The notes under the pieces were generated by a model. The model ran no database searches. It was not told the DNA's origin and worked only from the letters and a program-made list of their open reading frames with translations. The translations under genes were made by a program, and so were the position numbers. A stretch of DNA of 64,000 bases from Liopterus haemorrhoidalis (taxonomy: Eukaryota > Arthropoda > Insecta > Coleoptera > Dytiscidae). Below are positions 10,561 to 22,054 of the stretch, one piece after another; the stretch's first letter is position 1; each line of letters begins with the position of its first letter. The stretch is taken from contig OZ020613.1 in the NCBI GenBank assembly GCA_963971575.1, positions 50,276,250 to 50,340,249 of the forward strand, given 5' to 3'.

Positions 10561-11001
10561 TAATGTAAATTTAAATAATAATTATGCCTATGAAATTAAA
10601 TTACAAATTAATTTTAAACAACACCGCTTACATTATAGGTAAAAATTTTTCAATTGTTTTATTAAATTTTGCGATTGTTTTATTATATCGTACAGAAGCG
10701 GCGTATATAAATACAATGCAAAATTTTGACAATTTTGACAAAAAATTCCTGATGGGTGTTTAACCATATCATTCAAATAAGAATTTGAATTAGGATCACT
10801 TATTAAACGAACAGTAGCCTGTGTAGATCGTGTGTAGTGTGTGTTCTAGAAACTTGCCTAGAATTTGTTACAAGGCTGATCTTGAAGCTTAGCTTTCCAT
10901 CTGTGAAAAGTTATCTTCACTATACGTAAGTTCTTAATAACTTTTTAAAGTCAAATTTGGCAAAGATTTTATTTTATATTTTAGATTCAGTGCTTCAAAA
11001 T
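10561..11001 (+). other. 5' leader of the hAT gene with a probable intron
   Basis: No coding frame. Near 10922 the sequence CTATAC|GTAAGT looks like a splice donor, and TTTTATATTTTAG|ATTCAG at 10971-10984 like its acceptor, 18 nt before the hAT ATG at 11002. This suggests a non-coding first exon. Confidence 0.4.
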
Positions 11002-12135
11002 ATGACTGAGAAACGTACCCAAAGTACTTTACTGAACTTTTTTAATAAAAAAACAAAAAAAAGATGATTCAAATGTTAGTGTTGACGCTATTAATATTAT
11101 CAATACCGACTTGGATTCGATTTCTACAGTCGCAGTTCAGGCAAAAACAGGATCATCCAGAAGAAAGTACTTCCTCAGTAATCAATATTTATCAGGACAT
11201 TGCAATATTAAAAATACAAAAATTTAATTCTGACGACAGTTTAGATATTGTGAAAAAGTTATGGCAACCAGAAGCAAATTTTAATTTTCCCGTAACCTGT
11301 GCTGCAGACCATAACCGAAGTTTTCAATATGCATGGTTTGAAAAATTTAAATGGCTTGTGTACTCTCAAACTGAAAACAAAGCGTACTGTAAATATTGTG
11401 TGTTTTTTGCGCCTCCTAATATTGGAAAATCTAAATTTGAAGTTTCTGGCAATTTAGTTACGGAGGGTTACAACAAATGGAAAAAAGCCATTGAGAAATT
11501 TACTCATCATCAAAATACAAAATATCATATTACGGCAGTTATGACATATGAAAAGCTACGCAATATTCGGGATGGAAAATGTACTGCGGTCAATCGACAA
11601 ATTGATGTTAGTAGTGCATCACAAGCTGCAATTAATCGGAAAAGAATAGAACCGATTATAAAAACAATAATTTTAAGTGGTCTGCAAAATATACCCTTGA
11701 GAGGACATCGTGATTATGGAGAATTTTCATTTGAACAGGAGCCAATCACCAATGAAGGCAATTTTCGAGCTTTATTAAGAACGAGAATCGATGCAGGCGA
11801 TGAAAACCTCATTGAACATTTTAAATATTCTGCCAAAAACGCTACCTACGTTACTGGAATATACAAAATCAAATTATAAATGCTTGTAACACAATCATTT
11901 TGAACCGTTTGGTCGATAAAATTAATGCGACGAAATGTTTTTCAATTCTTGCCGATGAAACTTGTGACATTTCTACCACTGAAAAACTTTCCTTGTGTGT
12001 CAGGTATATAGACGAAGAGAACAAGATTTGTGAACAATTTTTACAATTTGTTGCTGTAACGAGCACTACAGGAAAAAACATATCCGACACAATATTAGAA
12101 ATCTTGAATAATTATGGCATCGATTTGTCATATTT
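11002..12135 (+). pseudogene. hAT transposase (TTF-zinc-finger/ZMYM6-like), N-terminal half
   Basis: MTEKRTQSTLLNFF opens the protein at 11002, and a poly-A tract near 11050 breaks the frame. From about 11160 the long frame carries the TTF-type finger region: NFNFPVTCAADHNRSFQYAW, YCKYCVFFAP and KFTHHQNTKYH. It then has HRDYGEFSFEQEPITNEGNF and, after a short shift at 11880, CFSILADETCDISTTEKLS (first catalytic Asp region) and CVRYIDEENKICEQFL. hAT transposases make 8-bp target duplications. The frame is cut at 12135 by a LINE insertion and resumes without loss at 13457, so this half and the next were one gene. Confidence 0.85.
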
Positions 12136-13456
12136 GGAACTAACCTCAAAAAGAAAAGACAGATATGTACCACCAGATATTTTCCCTTTTATATAAGGAT
12201 ACGCTTAATTTCTTTCCAAAATAACACTTCCTGGGGTTCTCCCTGCTGCTATTTATATACTGTTCTTCTCCCTTGTACTTCTGTATATTATAATTGTTTT
12301 TTTTTTTTATACTTTATCACCAGTTCACAATACACACGTCTGTCTGATCCGAAATCAAAAATACTCTCTGAAAAAGGTAAGACTCACAAATACTTAGGAT
12401 ACCAATTCCAATGGAGGAACAGGGGAACATATTAAGCAGCTAAGTAAAAGGGCAATGCTAGCAATTCCGCAGATCTGGAGCTTAGGTGAAAGAAAATTTA
12501 AAGGTGAATACCACATAAGAATGCTCATGTTCGAAGCCCTAATAAAAAGCATTATCATGTATGGAGCAGAGGTGTGGGGATGGAAGGAGCATGAGCCGCT
12601 AGAGAAGGTGCAGAATAGGTATCTTAAGTGGATGTTGGGTCTAGATGAATGTACACCAGAGTACATAGTATTAGAGGAGAAGAAAGTGTACAAAATTAAA
12701 ATAGAAGCCCTTAAAAGAGCAATAAGATTTGAAGAAAACATAACAAAGAACCAAGAAAAACAATTATTAAACGAATGTTGGAAGGAATTGGAAAATAGAG
12801 ATAAACAGAAAAAAAATGGGAGATAAAAAGAAGTAAAATGTACGAATACGGAGGCTATTCAACAGAAGAAGTAAGGAGGAAAAGAGAGAGTGGACATGGA
12901 ATGCAGGAGATAATAGAAAGAATGAAGGACATACAACAACAAGAATTAAGCGAGAATAAGCGGATCAAGGTACAATTATAAGTACAAGAAAAATTGGAGC
13001 ACGCAAAGACCGCTGTATCTAAAAGAAAAGGGAAACGGAAAAAAAAAAGAATAATTGCAAGGTTTAAATGTGGGAATGAAGAAAAAACAAACAAATTTTG
13101 GTTAAAAGAGGAGGATAAACGATGTAGAATGTGCAGAGAAGAAAGGGAGACGGTTGAACATATGCTGGAAGGATGTGAAGAAATGAGAAGCAAAGGAGGA
13201 ACAAGAGAAGATATTTTAAACGGAAATGGCTGCGGATATACATGGATGAAAGAGGAAATAGAAAGGAGAAAGGAAATCAAAGAAAAAGAAAATAATAAGA
13301 AATAATACAAAATAGATTTCAAGCCAACAGGCAGAAATTAAATTTATATTTTAGTTAAAATTATAATGTAAGGAATAAATATATATAGAATAAATTGTAA
13401 TAGGTAAATATAATGTAATAGTATTAATTAAAATAAATTGAAATTGAAATTGAATT
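12136..13456 (+). mobile_element. 5'-truncated LINE insertion in the hAT gene (14-bp TSD)
   Basis: GATTTGTCATATTT flanks the insert on both sides (12122-12135 and 13457-13470). The 3' end has a GAAATT-type repeat tail, as expected of target-primed reverse transcription. Coding content is the end of ORF2: KRAMLAIPQIWSLGERKFKG, IIMYGAEVWGWKEHEPLEKV and RYLKWMLGLDECTPEYIVLE (12455-12826), then after frame loss RFKCGNEEKTNKFWLKEE and the zinc motif CRMCREERETVEHMLEGC (12994-13305). These are the thumb and C-terminal Cys/His region of a LINE reverse transcriptase, similar to ant and aphid R1/R4-like elements. The first roughly 250 bp do not match coding sequence. Confidence 0.85.
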
Positions 13457-14645
13457 GATTTGTCATATTTACGCGGACAAGGTTATGACGGTGCTGCATC
13501 AATGAGCGGGAAGTTTAATGGAGTCCAATCTCACATATCTGCTTTATATCCACAAGCTTTATATGTTCACTGTGCATCACATAGCTTAAATTTGGCAATA
13601 GGAAATGCTGTATCAGTGACAGAAATTAAAAATTACATTGGCATTATTGAAAAGGTATATAATTTATACCCCTAAGAGACAGAAACTACGCCAAGTTTGC
13701 CCAACTAGATGGGTGGAACGCCATGAAACCATCATGACCATGGTAGAATTATTTGATGCAGTGATTCATAGTCTTGAAATAATAATTTCTTGGGAAGATA
13801 GAGACTCATCCTCTAACGCAAAACTGTTGTATAATTCGTTATGTGAATTTGGATTTATAATATCATTATTTAGCTTGCAGAATATATTTGCGTACACCTT
13901 ACCGTTGTCTAAAATATTGCAAAAATCTGACAGTGACCTTTAAATACCGTTCGTGAAACAGCAGAATCTTCTTTTATGGATATTTACGATTCAGCTAGTA
14001 CAAAAGCCAATCATTTTAATATTGAAATTAAAAAACCTAGGACTACGGCAAAACAAACATTAAGATCCAATGTTCCAGCCGATTCTGTAGAAGAGTATTT
14101 CAGGAGAACTATTTTCATTCCATTTGTTGATCACATACTTGCTCAACTACATGAACGATTCACGCGACATCGTAGTATTCTGATTTTTTTTTTTTACTCT
14201 TCTGCCGAATGGAGACGATGCTCCAACAGTAAATACCTTGAAAGAATTTCGTCATTTGTGTGATTTTTATGCCCGTGATTTGCTTTCTACAAATCCAGTA
14301 ATTTTGGACGCCGAATTGAAGTTGTGGCATAAAAAATTTGATAAATCATTTGGAATACTTCCATGCAAAAATGCCATTAATGCAATTTCGAACTGTGACC
14401 AAATGTTATATCCAAATATTTATATTTTCTTAAAATATATTTGCAACCCTTCCAGTCACAACATGCGTCAGTGAAAGGTCATTTTCTACCCTAAGGTTAT
14501 TAAAATCTTACTTAAGGTCCACTATGACCCAAACTCGGTTAAATGAACTGGCTTTGCTCTATATACACATATGCATCAATGTAAGCACTACAGAAGTAAT
14601 TCAGGAGCTGTGTAAAAAGAAAAGAAAATTGGATTTCATTATTTA
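13457..14645 (+). pseudogene. hAT transposase, C-terminal half
   Basis: The hAT frame resumes with SYLRGQGYDGAASMSGKFNG, then YVHCASHSLNLAIGNAV (CxxH/RNase H-fold core), KLRQVCPTRWVERHETI and SVEEYFRRTIFIPFVDHILA. After frame losses near 13670, 13940 and 14180 it ends with VSERSFSTLRLLKSYLRSTM and RLNELALLYIHICIN, the hAT dimerisation domain, and a stop at 14645. The W and the C-terminal Glu region of the catalytic core are present. Damage is limited to short indels in homopolymers, so this is a moderately young copy. I could not identify its terminal repeats with confidence. Confidence 0.88.
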
Positions 14646-14663
14646 AATAAATTTGTATAATCA

Positions 14664-14902
14664 TATGTTATATCCCGAGACCTCGAAATTTTATCGAATA
14701 AACTACGGATAGCTGTTTTTTTTTTTCAAAATTTTGCTCACAGAATGTTCGAGACGAGATGAAGGTTAATTATTAAGTCTTAAACATTTGGTTAAAAGCT
14801 AAATTTAGCAAAAAAATAATAATAATAATAAATAAATAAAAAAATACATCTATCCGTAGTTTGGGTGAAAAAATTGAGAATTCGAGGAGTATATGTTAAT
14901 AT
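14664..14902. mobile_element. Small MITE with about 50-bp imperfect terminal inverted repeats
   Basis: The perfectly inverted core AAACTACGGATAG (14700-14712) and CTATCCGTAGTTT (14850-14862) is extended outward by CCTCGAAATTTT against the matching GAATTCGAGG and by ATATGTTA. The centre is a (AATA)n tract. Total length is about 240 bp. TSD not resolved. Confidence 0.6.
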
Positions 14903-15547
14903 TATTTCCCAAATGATCAAATATCTTGGCATAGGTACTTACTTAATTTTATGTTTTTATTTATAATAATTTTTATGGAAGTATACAAAAATAATTATTT
15001 TGTTCTAAATGTTCCTTCATATTACGGCCGACATCTTGTGTTGTCAGGAGAGTGTCGATATAAACGAAAGCTGTTTGACAACTGTCAGTTTTATAAAATA
15101 GTTATTTGTGTACCATGGCCAAAAAGTGGGTCTTTCTCGTCCGTATCTGAATTTGCAAGCCGAGGCAAAGTCGAGGCCTTCAAACAGATGAGGACGGAAA
15201 AGAACTTTTTAGCAAAGGTGCACATTATATTTTTTGGGCGACCAAAAGTAATTTTAATTAGAAAAATTAAACTTATTAACTACATAATTTGAAACATTCG
15301 TTTGTTATTGAACAAACATCACTATCGAAGATGGCGTTGGCATCCAGCGGCCTAAAAAATAAGCGAATTGGCCTAGACCGGAAAAGATATACTTTTTGTC
15401 TAGTACTAGATAATAAACAAGAACTGTTTTTGATATGGTCGCCTAAAATAAATATTTTTATATAAATGTATATGCGCCGTTGATTTATAGTAATTATATA
15501 CAAAAATGATAAATCTGTTGAACTTTTAACATTTATCCTTTATATTA
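14903..15547. other. No supportable gene
   Basis: A short frame with a good start context (ACCATGGCC at 15114) stops after 11 codons. A second, SLSKMALASSGLKNKRIG near 15320, is open for about 40 codons but has no recognisable domain. Possibly a relic, but nothing I can name. Confidence 0.35.
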
Positions 15548-15742
15548 ATATATATTAATAGTCTAGTCCGAGCGCTCGTCCGATGAGCATCTTATCTAGA
15601 TATAATTAGTGTTGTGTACGATTACATTTAATTACATAACAGTGATTAATTAACGTAGAAAATAGTGTGATTTCTTAAAATTTAAGTGTATAAATATAAA
15701 TAACGGAAATATTCTAGCTTCTAAACAATTAAATAATACAAA

Positions 15743-17278
15743 ATGAGTGTTAATACTGAGGGCCCAGGGCCCCCAGGCAGTGAGTTGAATATCGGTACTT
15801 GTATGATACAAGCAATGGAAGTAGTTAATGGAAATATTTCCTCAATTCAGCAATTAAACCATAATACAGAATTAACACAAAAGAGACAGGGAGATAATCT
15901 TCAAGGTTCTCGCCCCAACAAAATGTCCAACGAAGGTCCAATTAAAGAAAAATTGCTTAATGAGCCGGTAAAAAATATAGTTATTAATAACCCCAACCCA
16001 ACTAATAATAACTCGTTCATAAATCGTTCACCCTATGATTTAAACAAATTAAATAGGTATAGTAATGTAGACAAAGGCCCGTATTTTGTCCTAATAGAAA
16101 GTAACGGTGGCAACATTGGTCTCCTTCATAGAATGAGTTTGGGGAAATTAATGTTTAAGAACTTCAACCTTGCTAATAACGAAATAATTAACATACAAAA
16201 TTTGGGGAAAAATAGGATAAAACTAACAGTTCAGAACGCGGTAATAGCTAACAAAATTTGATGCAGAAATTCTATCTAAAAATAATCTCCACGGATATAT
16301 CCCGGAAAATATCCTTTATCGAAAAGGAATCATCCGTTATGTCGATCCTTCACTAACAATAGAAGAAATCAAAGAAGTGATACAAAGCAACGTGACCATA
16401 AGTAACATACGCCGTATTACAAAAAATATATCGACAAATAACACCCCAAATATAGTCAACACAGGAACAGTCGTTATTTCATTCCGAGGACAATATTTAC
16501 CGGAAACCGTTATAATTTATGGAGCTAAGTGCGCCGTTCACCCGTATGTATATAAAGTTACCCAGTGTTCTAACTGCCTACGATTCGGTCATATCTATAG
16601 GCAATGTAAAAGTGCTTCACGTTGTGCTAAATGTAGGGAAGATCACGTGACGGAGTCCTGTACAGCAACAGTGACGGAAATCATGTGCCTCAACTGCAAA
16701 GGACCACACCCAACAACAGACAAACAATGCGAGACATATAAAGATCAATTATTAATTAAAACTTACATGGCTAAAAATAACGTTGGCTTCAAAGAAGCCA
16801 AAGCAAAATATAAATCGTACGCAGACATTACTTCTCAAGCTCCAACATTAAATTTTTCAAATTTCCCCCAATTAAACTTAAAAAACAGATTTAGCGCCCT
16901 ACCAGAAATATTTGACTCACAAGCGCCACAATATTCTCAAACCCAAGAAGAAGATCTCCATACCCCCAACGCAATTCAATCAGACCAATTCGACCCGTGC
17001 GATATTCTCCGTCAGAGATAATTAAACCTTTACCCTCCACATCAGGAATTAGCAATCCGTACCCACCACAAACACATTTACTGGCCCATAACCGACCGAA
17101 TCTGCAAAATAATAATACTAATACAGATACAGTTAAAAATTATCAGTTATCGCATAGAAATTATGTCCAATCTCCTATTAGCTCACAAAACTTAGGTAAC
17201 CTAAATAATATGTCTAATCTTCCAGTAACTACAGACCAGCTCAAGGAACAAATTAAATCCGTCCATTCTCACACCTAA
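15743..17278 (+). pseudogene. LINE ORF1 (gag-like, CCHC knuckles), two frameshifts
   Basis: The ATG at 15743 follows an AATACAAA context. Residues 1-172 are Asn-rich with GPYFVLIESNGGNIGLLHRM, an RRM-like segment. An extra A in the AAAATTT run near 16255 shifts the frame. The product continues through GYIPENILYRKGIIRYVDPS to the nucleic-acid-binding part: CSNCLRFGHIYRQC, CAKCREDHVTESC and CLNCKGPHPTTDKQC (about 16567-16730), three CCHC knuckles. A second shift near 16995 takes it into a Pro/Asn-rich tail ending with TAA at 17276-17278, two bases before the ORF2 ATG. ORF1 proteins coat LINE RNA. The tight spacing suggests reinitiation for ORF2. Confidence 0.85.
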
Positions 17279-17280
17279 AT

Positions 17281-19716
17281 ATGGATACTTTTAATATCCT
17301 TCAGTGGAATGCCCGATCCATTAGTGCTCATAAAGCCTTTCTCGAAACATTACTTATCTCGAACAAAGCCTCAGTTGCTCTAATATCAGAAACATGGCTA
17401 CTCCCGACTGACAACTATAACATTTCAGGCTACAATATAATAAGAAACGACCGCCAAGATGGTTATGGGGGATGTTGTATACTCATTAAAAAGGGTATAC
17501 CGTTCACCATTATCAACGTTAATTCCTTAGTTTCGCACATATTCCAAATTTGTGCCATTACAATACACCTAAAAAATAAAAATCTAACAGTAGCATCGAT
17601 CTATTGCAACTCTAAGCATCGAACAACGAACATCTCTTGGTCTAACCTATTTCAAGCTTTTCAGTCCCCCTTTATCCTAGGGGGAGATTTGAACATGCAC
17701 CATATTTCTTGGGGCTGTGAAATAAATGATTCCGAAGGCAATGAATTTCTGGAAGCAATCAACAACTGCGAAATGACTATATTAAATGATGGATCACCGA
17801 CTCGTCTCACGCCTCCTCATGAAAGAAAATCAGCCGTCGATATTACTGCCTGTTCCCCAGCATTATCCCCATCTATCAATTGGTCTACCATAAACCACAC
17901 AATGGGCTCCGATCACTTTCCAATCATTATTCAAATAAATATTCCGTCTAATAACAAAGTAACGATATATACAAAAACAAAGTGGGATATAAGAAACGCA
18001 AACTGGTTAGAATATTACTCCATATCCGATAAGCTATCCAAAGAGATAAAGCTAGCAGAATTTAATATTTTGAGCCCAGAACTTAAATACAACATAATAA
18101 TAAATCTGATAAATGAAGCAGCAACCAAATCCATTCCAATAAAATCCCCAAAAACTATAAACGCATTTAAATGTCGACCTTGGTGGGACGAAGATTGTAA
18201 AAGTCAAACAAAAGCCACTTATTCAGCTTTCGAGAAATATAAACAATTGTCTAATATTGATAACTACATAGAATGTAAAAGAGCAATTGCTAAATCAAAA
18301 TACTTATTTAAACAGAAAAAAAAATCAACTTGGCAATCATTCTGTTCCTCAATTAATAGGACCACTAGCGTTTCAGAGACATGGAAAAAAATAAAAATTC
18401 TCCAAAAAAATAATAACACAAATACACACAAATCTATGGCTACTAACTCGGAATGGATAAACCAGTTCTTTAATTCTCTCACCCCTCCATCATGTGAAGA
18501 AAACTATACTCAGCCAGACACCACTATCGAACAAAAGAATGACTTTCTTGACAGCCCTTTCACAATCAATGAACTTAACCATTGCCTTAAACACACAATT
18601 AACACGTCACCTGGCTTTGACAATATCCACTACCCTATGTTAGCAAACCTGTCTTTAAATGCAAAATCACTTCTTATCAACGTAATTAATGATATTTGGA
18701 TTAACAGTATTTGTATTAAGGAATGGTCTACTCAACATATAATACCGATCCTCAAGCCCAATAAAGATCCTAATAAACCCGAATCATATAGACCAATCTC
18801 CTTATTTTCCTGTGTGGCTAAAACCGTAGAAAGACTTATTAAATCCCGATTAGAATGGTGGCTGGAGAATAATTCGTTACTCCCCTCATATCAATTTGGT
18901 TTCAGGAGAGGTAAAAATACGATGGATAACCTTACCACGTTAATAACAGACATACAGTTAAACTTCTCTCGTAATTATTATCTGACATCGTTCTTCCTCG
19001 ATCTAAAAGGGGCATATGACCATGTTTCTATCAAACATCTTCAACAAAAAATGATATATACCGGTATTTCAACTCGAATGACCACGGCTATCATTAACCT
19101 AATAAAAAATAGAAATGTTTATATAAAATACCAGGGAGGTTTAATAGGTCCCAGGAAGACCTGGTTAGGACTCCCTCAAGGGTTGGTTTTATCTCCCCTA
19201 TTATTTAATATATATACGTATGACATTAAATACTTATTTAACCCAAATATCAAAATAATACAATTTGCAGACGACTTCTGCTTTTATACTTCAGAAAAAA
19301 ATTTAATGCAAACTCGATCTGAACTTAATACAGCCATGCGACAGTTCAACCATTGGGCAATAATAAACGGTTTCAGTATATCTCAAGAGAAGTCAGTTTT
19401 ATCGGTGTACACTAGACGTCGACACTCAATTCCACAAAATATGACTTTAGCAGGTAAATCCTTCAAAATCTGCCCAACCGTTAAATTTCTGGGAATGCTT
19501 ATAGATTGCAAATTAACCTGGCTGCCTCATATTAACTATACCATCAAAAAATGCGAAATTAGGATGAATATTTTACGCACAGTGGCACACATCTCTTGGG
19601 GTGCAGATCCAAAAACTATGCTAATGCTGTATAACAATCTCATACTATCAACAATAGACTACGGTAGTCATTTGTATGGTAGTGCTCCAACGTATATTAC
19701 TAAAAAATTTATGTGA
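17281..19716 (+). CDS. LINE ORF2, endonuclease and reverse transcriptase part
   Basis: An open frame of 811 codons starts two bases after the ORF1 stop. The APE-type endonuclease begins FNILQWNARSISAHK, with SETWL near residue 37, GGDLNMHHISWG near 136 and SDHFPI near 210. The reverse transcriptase follows with NKPESYRPISLFSC, YQFGFRRGKNTMDN, LDLKGAYDHV, GLPQGLVLSPLLFNIY and the catalytic FADDF (residues 662-666). It ends with KFLGMLIDCKLTW and TIDYGSHLYGSAP. The endonuclease nicks the target and the RT copies the element RNA onto it. The native frame stops at 19716 only because the TIR element inserted there. The continuation is at 20769. Confidence 0.92.
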   Translation: MDTFNILQWNARSISAHKAFLETLLISNKASVALISETWLLPTDNYNISGYNIIRNDRQDGYGGCCILIKKGIPFTIINVNSLVSHIFQICAITIHLKNKNLTVASIYCNSKHRTTNISWSNLFQAFQSPFILGGDLNMHHISWGCEINDSEGNEFLEAINNCEMTILNDGSPTRLTPPHERKSAVDITACSPALSPSINWSTINHTMGSDHFPIIIQINIPSNNKVTIYTKTKWDIRNANWLEYYSISDKLSKEIKLAEFNILSPELKYNIIINLINEAATKSIPIKSPKTINAFKCRPWWDEDCKSQTKATYSAFEKYKQLSNIDNYIECKRAIAKSKYLFKQKKKSTWQSFCSSINRTTSVSETWKKIKILQKNNNTNTHKSMATNSEWINQFFNSLTPPSCEENYTQPDTTIEQKNDFLDSPFTINELNHCLKHTINTSPGFDNIHYPMLANLSLNAKSLLINVINDIWINSICIKEWSTQHIIPILKPNKDPNKPESYRPISLFSCVAKTVERLIKSRLEWWLENNSLLPSYQFGFRRGKNTMDNLTTLITDIQLNFSRNYYLTSFFLDLKGAYDHVSIKHLQQKMIYTGISTRMTTAIINLIKNRNVYIKYQGGLIGPRKTWLGLPQGLVLSPLLFNIYTYDIKYLFNPNIKIIQFADDFCFYTSEKNLMQTRSELNTAMRQFNHWAIINGFSISQEKSVLSVYTRRRHSIPQNMTLAGKSFKICPTVKFLGMLIDCKLTWLPHINYTIKKCEIRMNILRTVAHISWGADPKTMLMLYNNLILSTIDYGSHLYGSAPTYITKKFM

Positions 19717-20670
19717 AGTGTGAATCTTCACACATTTCTGGGTTTTGCAGGTATTTAGTAACTGAATGATGATTATTTGGGATGCCAAAACAAATTTTAT
19801 GTCAAAATATTTTTTTATGAATTTTAATTCGAATGCCTAATACCATTATTTAAGTTTCTAAATATGTACAGTATTTTATTTATACAGCAAGGTTCAGTAA
19901 GATTTTTAAAATTGCGCCTATGGCTTCCATTGGTTGCTTATATCATAAGTCCCTCCCTCTGATTTCGTCACAGAATTAAATTATAATTTCAACACTTCCC
20001 ACTGGTTATTAAATTTACGCTTTTAAAAAATAAATGCAACATTTACCAAAATATAACGAATTTTGACAAAATAATTTAAACAAAATAGAAATGCAAAAAA
20101 AAAAAACAATAAAATTAACAGGATTCGAACTCTGCAACGTTCGCACTGCAATTTACCAAGTGCGTTACGAAACCATCTGAGCTACCAGAGTTTCTTATCT
20201 GAAGTGTTACATAGCGAATAATATATTTAACATATTTTAGTTAAAAACACAAAAAATGCGTTATTTTCTAAAAACATAATCTGATCAAAAATTCCTGTTG
20301 TACTATTCCGGTTCACACCAATGTACATTACTTAGAATTTTTTCAGATTTTTAGTTTAAACCATCTAGGCTACAGGGTGTGGGACAAAAAATTTTTTGCA
20401 CAATTTTGGCAAAAATCGCATCAAAATAATTTATTTTGCAAAAATAAAATTTTGATCGTTAATCCACGTACTAAGGGCTTTCATTTGATACCTTACTCAG
20501 AATTTAAAAAAAATATATTTTTTTTTGATGAGCACATTTTTGTTTATATTTTTAGGGGGATATGTTTTTTAGATGTTTTAGTATTTTTCCTATGTGTGGG
20601 TCAAAGAGTTGTATAAGCATGCCAAATTTCAACTCTCTAGGTTTAGCCGTTTGGCTACAATTTTTACCGA

Positions 20671-20707
<37 letters not shown>

Positions 20708-20768
20708 TAGACAGACGACAAAATGACGGTATAAGGGTTTTTTGGTCATACCTACAAAACCCTAAAAA
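19711..20768 (+). mobile_element. 1-kb TIR element, copy A
   Basis: It begins GTGAAGTGTGAATCTTCACA, a hairpin. TTTCTGGGTTTTGCAGGTAT (from 19735) inversely matches the other end, ATACCTACAAAACCCTAAAA. Removing it rejoins the LINE codons (THR LYS LYS | LEU ASP THR VAL), with the duplication hidden in an A-run. Internal landmarks shared with the other copies are a block reading CATAATCTGATCAAAAATTC, CTACAGGGTGTGGGACAAA, a (GACA)n tract (20678-20716) and an antisense tRNA-like segment (20118-20192). No transposase is present, so it is nonautonomous. Confidence 0.85.
20118..20192 (-). other. tRNA-like segment of copy A
   Basis: On the minus strand it carries an A-box TAGCTCAGATGG and a B-box GAGTTCGAATCC, 42 nt apart, with a CGCACT/AGTGCG stem between. 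The T-arm pairs imperfectly, so this is tRNA-like rather than a working tRNA gene. It occupies the same slot as the unrelated tRNA-like segments of copies B, C and D. Confidence 0.65.
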
Positions 20769-22054
20769 CTAGACACAGTGCAAAATAAAGCCGCTAGGCT
20801 AGCTATCGGTGCCATGCATTCCACCCCAGTCAATGCCCTATTGGCCGAAACTCATGTCATGCCTCTTAACCACCGCAGGAAATTACTGTCCTTCAAATTT
20901 ATGTTACCCAGAATGTTACCAGGGACTAAAATAAATATTACCTCCTTGGCAACAGAGGTTATGACATCAAAATATTGGAATCTAAAAAAGAACCCCCCAC
21001 TAGTGGACAGTTTTCTAGAACTTGCCAATATTTTAACACCCTTAAATATCCAAAAGGTCATGCCTTGCTTTACCTACACGTATGGTTTATCGCTACCTAA
21101 CAACTATTTCATTAACGACCAAATTCTACCTACAGAAAACGATCTTTTTATGGATAAAATAGAAAAACTTTGGCCCAATAGACGCTATCTTTTTACGGAC
21201 GCCTCGAAATCGGCCGAAGGGGTAGGGTGTGCATTCATCGATTCGTCAACTAACTACCTAGAAAAATATAAACTGAGAAACAACACATCAATATACTATG
21301 CGGAAATGACAGCCATTAAAAGATGTTTGCTCTACATTTGGCAAAACCTACCTAGAGGGCAAAAATATATTATTTTTTCTGACTCCAAAAGTATCATCCA
21401 AAAATTAAAATACCCAAACTTTCACCATAAAAACTCTGCTTCTTTGTACGAAATCCTCGAACTCGCAAATAATATAAATCAGTACGGTACAGTACTAAAG
21501 GTTGTTTGGATTAAAGGCCATGCTAACATAAGGCTAAATGAACAAGCAGATATTCTAGCCAAAGAAGCCATCATCACGGGGACAATCCTAGATAACCCTC
21601 TAGAAGTCCCGGATATATATACAAAATATAAGAACACAATAATATGCACATGGGAACAAGAGTATAAGCTATCAATTCAAACCAAAGGTTCGTACTATGC
21701 ACTATCCAAACTAAACTTCCACACAAACCTTGGTTTAATTCAGACACCAGCAGAAAGTACATATCCACCATATGCCGCATGCGCTTTGGACACACATACT
21801 GCAGACACCATCTCCATAAAATAAACATGAGCCCCACTCCCAACTGTACTTGTGATAACACCAGAATTGAAAATGTGAACCATATTGTATTCGCATGCCA
21901 AAAATATGAAAACAACAGGAACCAGCTATACACAAAACTGACATCCCTCAACATCTCACTACCCACAAACATACAACATTTACTATATCTAAATAAAGAA
22001 ACAGTATTACTAACCATTTTTAACTTTATAGTACAAAATAGAATTAAGCTGTAG
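20769..22054 (+). pseudogene. LINE ORF2, RNase H and C-terminal part
   Basis: The frame resumes at LDTVQNKAARLAIGAM. RNase H is complete, with the four acidic positions in FTDASKSAEGVGCAFID, YYAEMTAIKRCL, FSDSKSIIQKL and NEQADILAKEA, plus WIKGHANIRL. A frameshift near 21779 leads to RFGHTYCRHHLHK and the C-terminal Cys/His motif CTCDNTRIENVNHIVFAC, ending with TAG at 22054. RNase H removes the RNA strand during insertion and is typical of I-group elements. It lies 1.06 kb from its RT domain only because of copy A. Confidence 0.88.

Noticed and set aside
12853..13322. 155-codon hydrophobic minus-strand frame
   Set aside because: Reverse of the Lys/Glu-rich LINE C-terminus, which reads as Phe/Leu/Ser on the other strand.
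15560..15600. Hammerhead ribozyme at the 5' end of the LINE (CCGATGAG)
   Set aside because: The core needs CTGATGA and a partner GAAA in the right place. Here the T is C and no matching stems are seen.
20118..20192. Functional tRNA gene
   Set aside because: The A- and B-boxes are good but the arms do not pair fully and the anticodon loop is too long, so only tRNA-like is claimed.
20678..20716. (GACA)n tract resembling a CRISPR-like regular array
   Set aside because: A plain tetranucleotide microsatellite within a transposon. No spacers.
19711..20768. Helitron as the class of the 1-kb element
   Set aside because: It has inverted ends and a hairpin at the start rather than a TC...CTRR structure with a 3' hairpin, and the LINE interruption implies a short duplication.
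21574..22017. 147-codon minus-strand frame over the RNase H end of the first LINE
   Set aside because: Shadow of the LINE coding strand, Cys/Trp/Phe-rich without a known fold.
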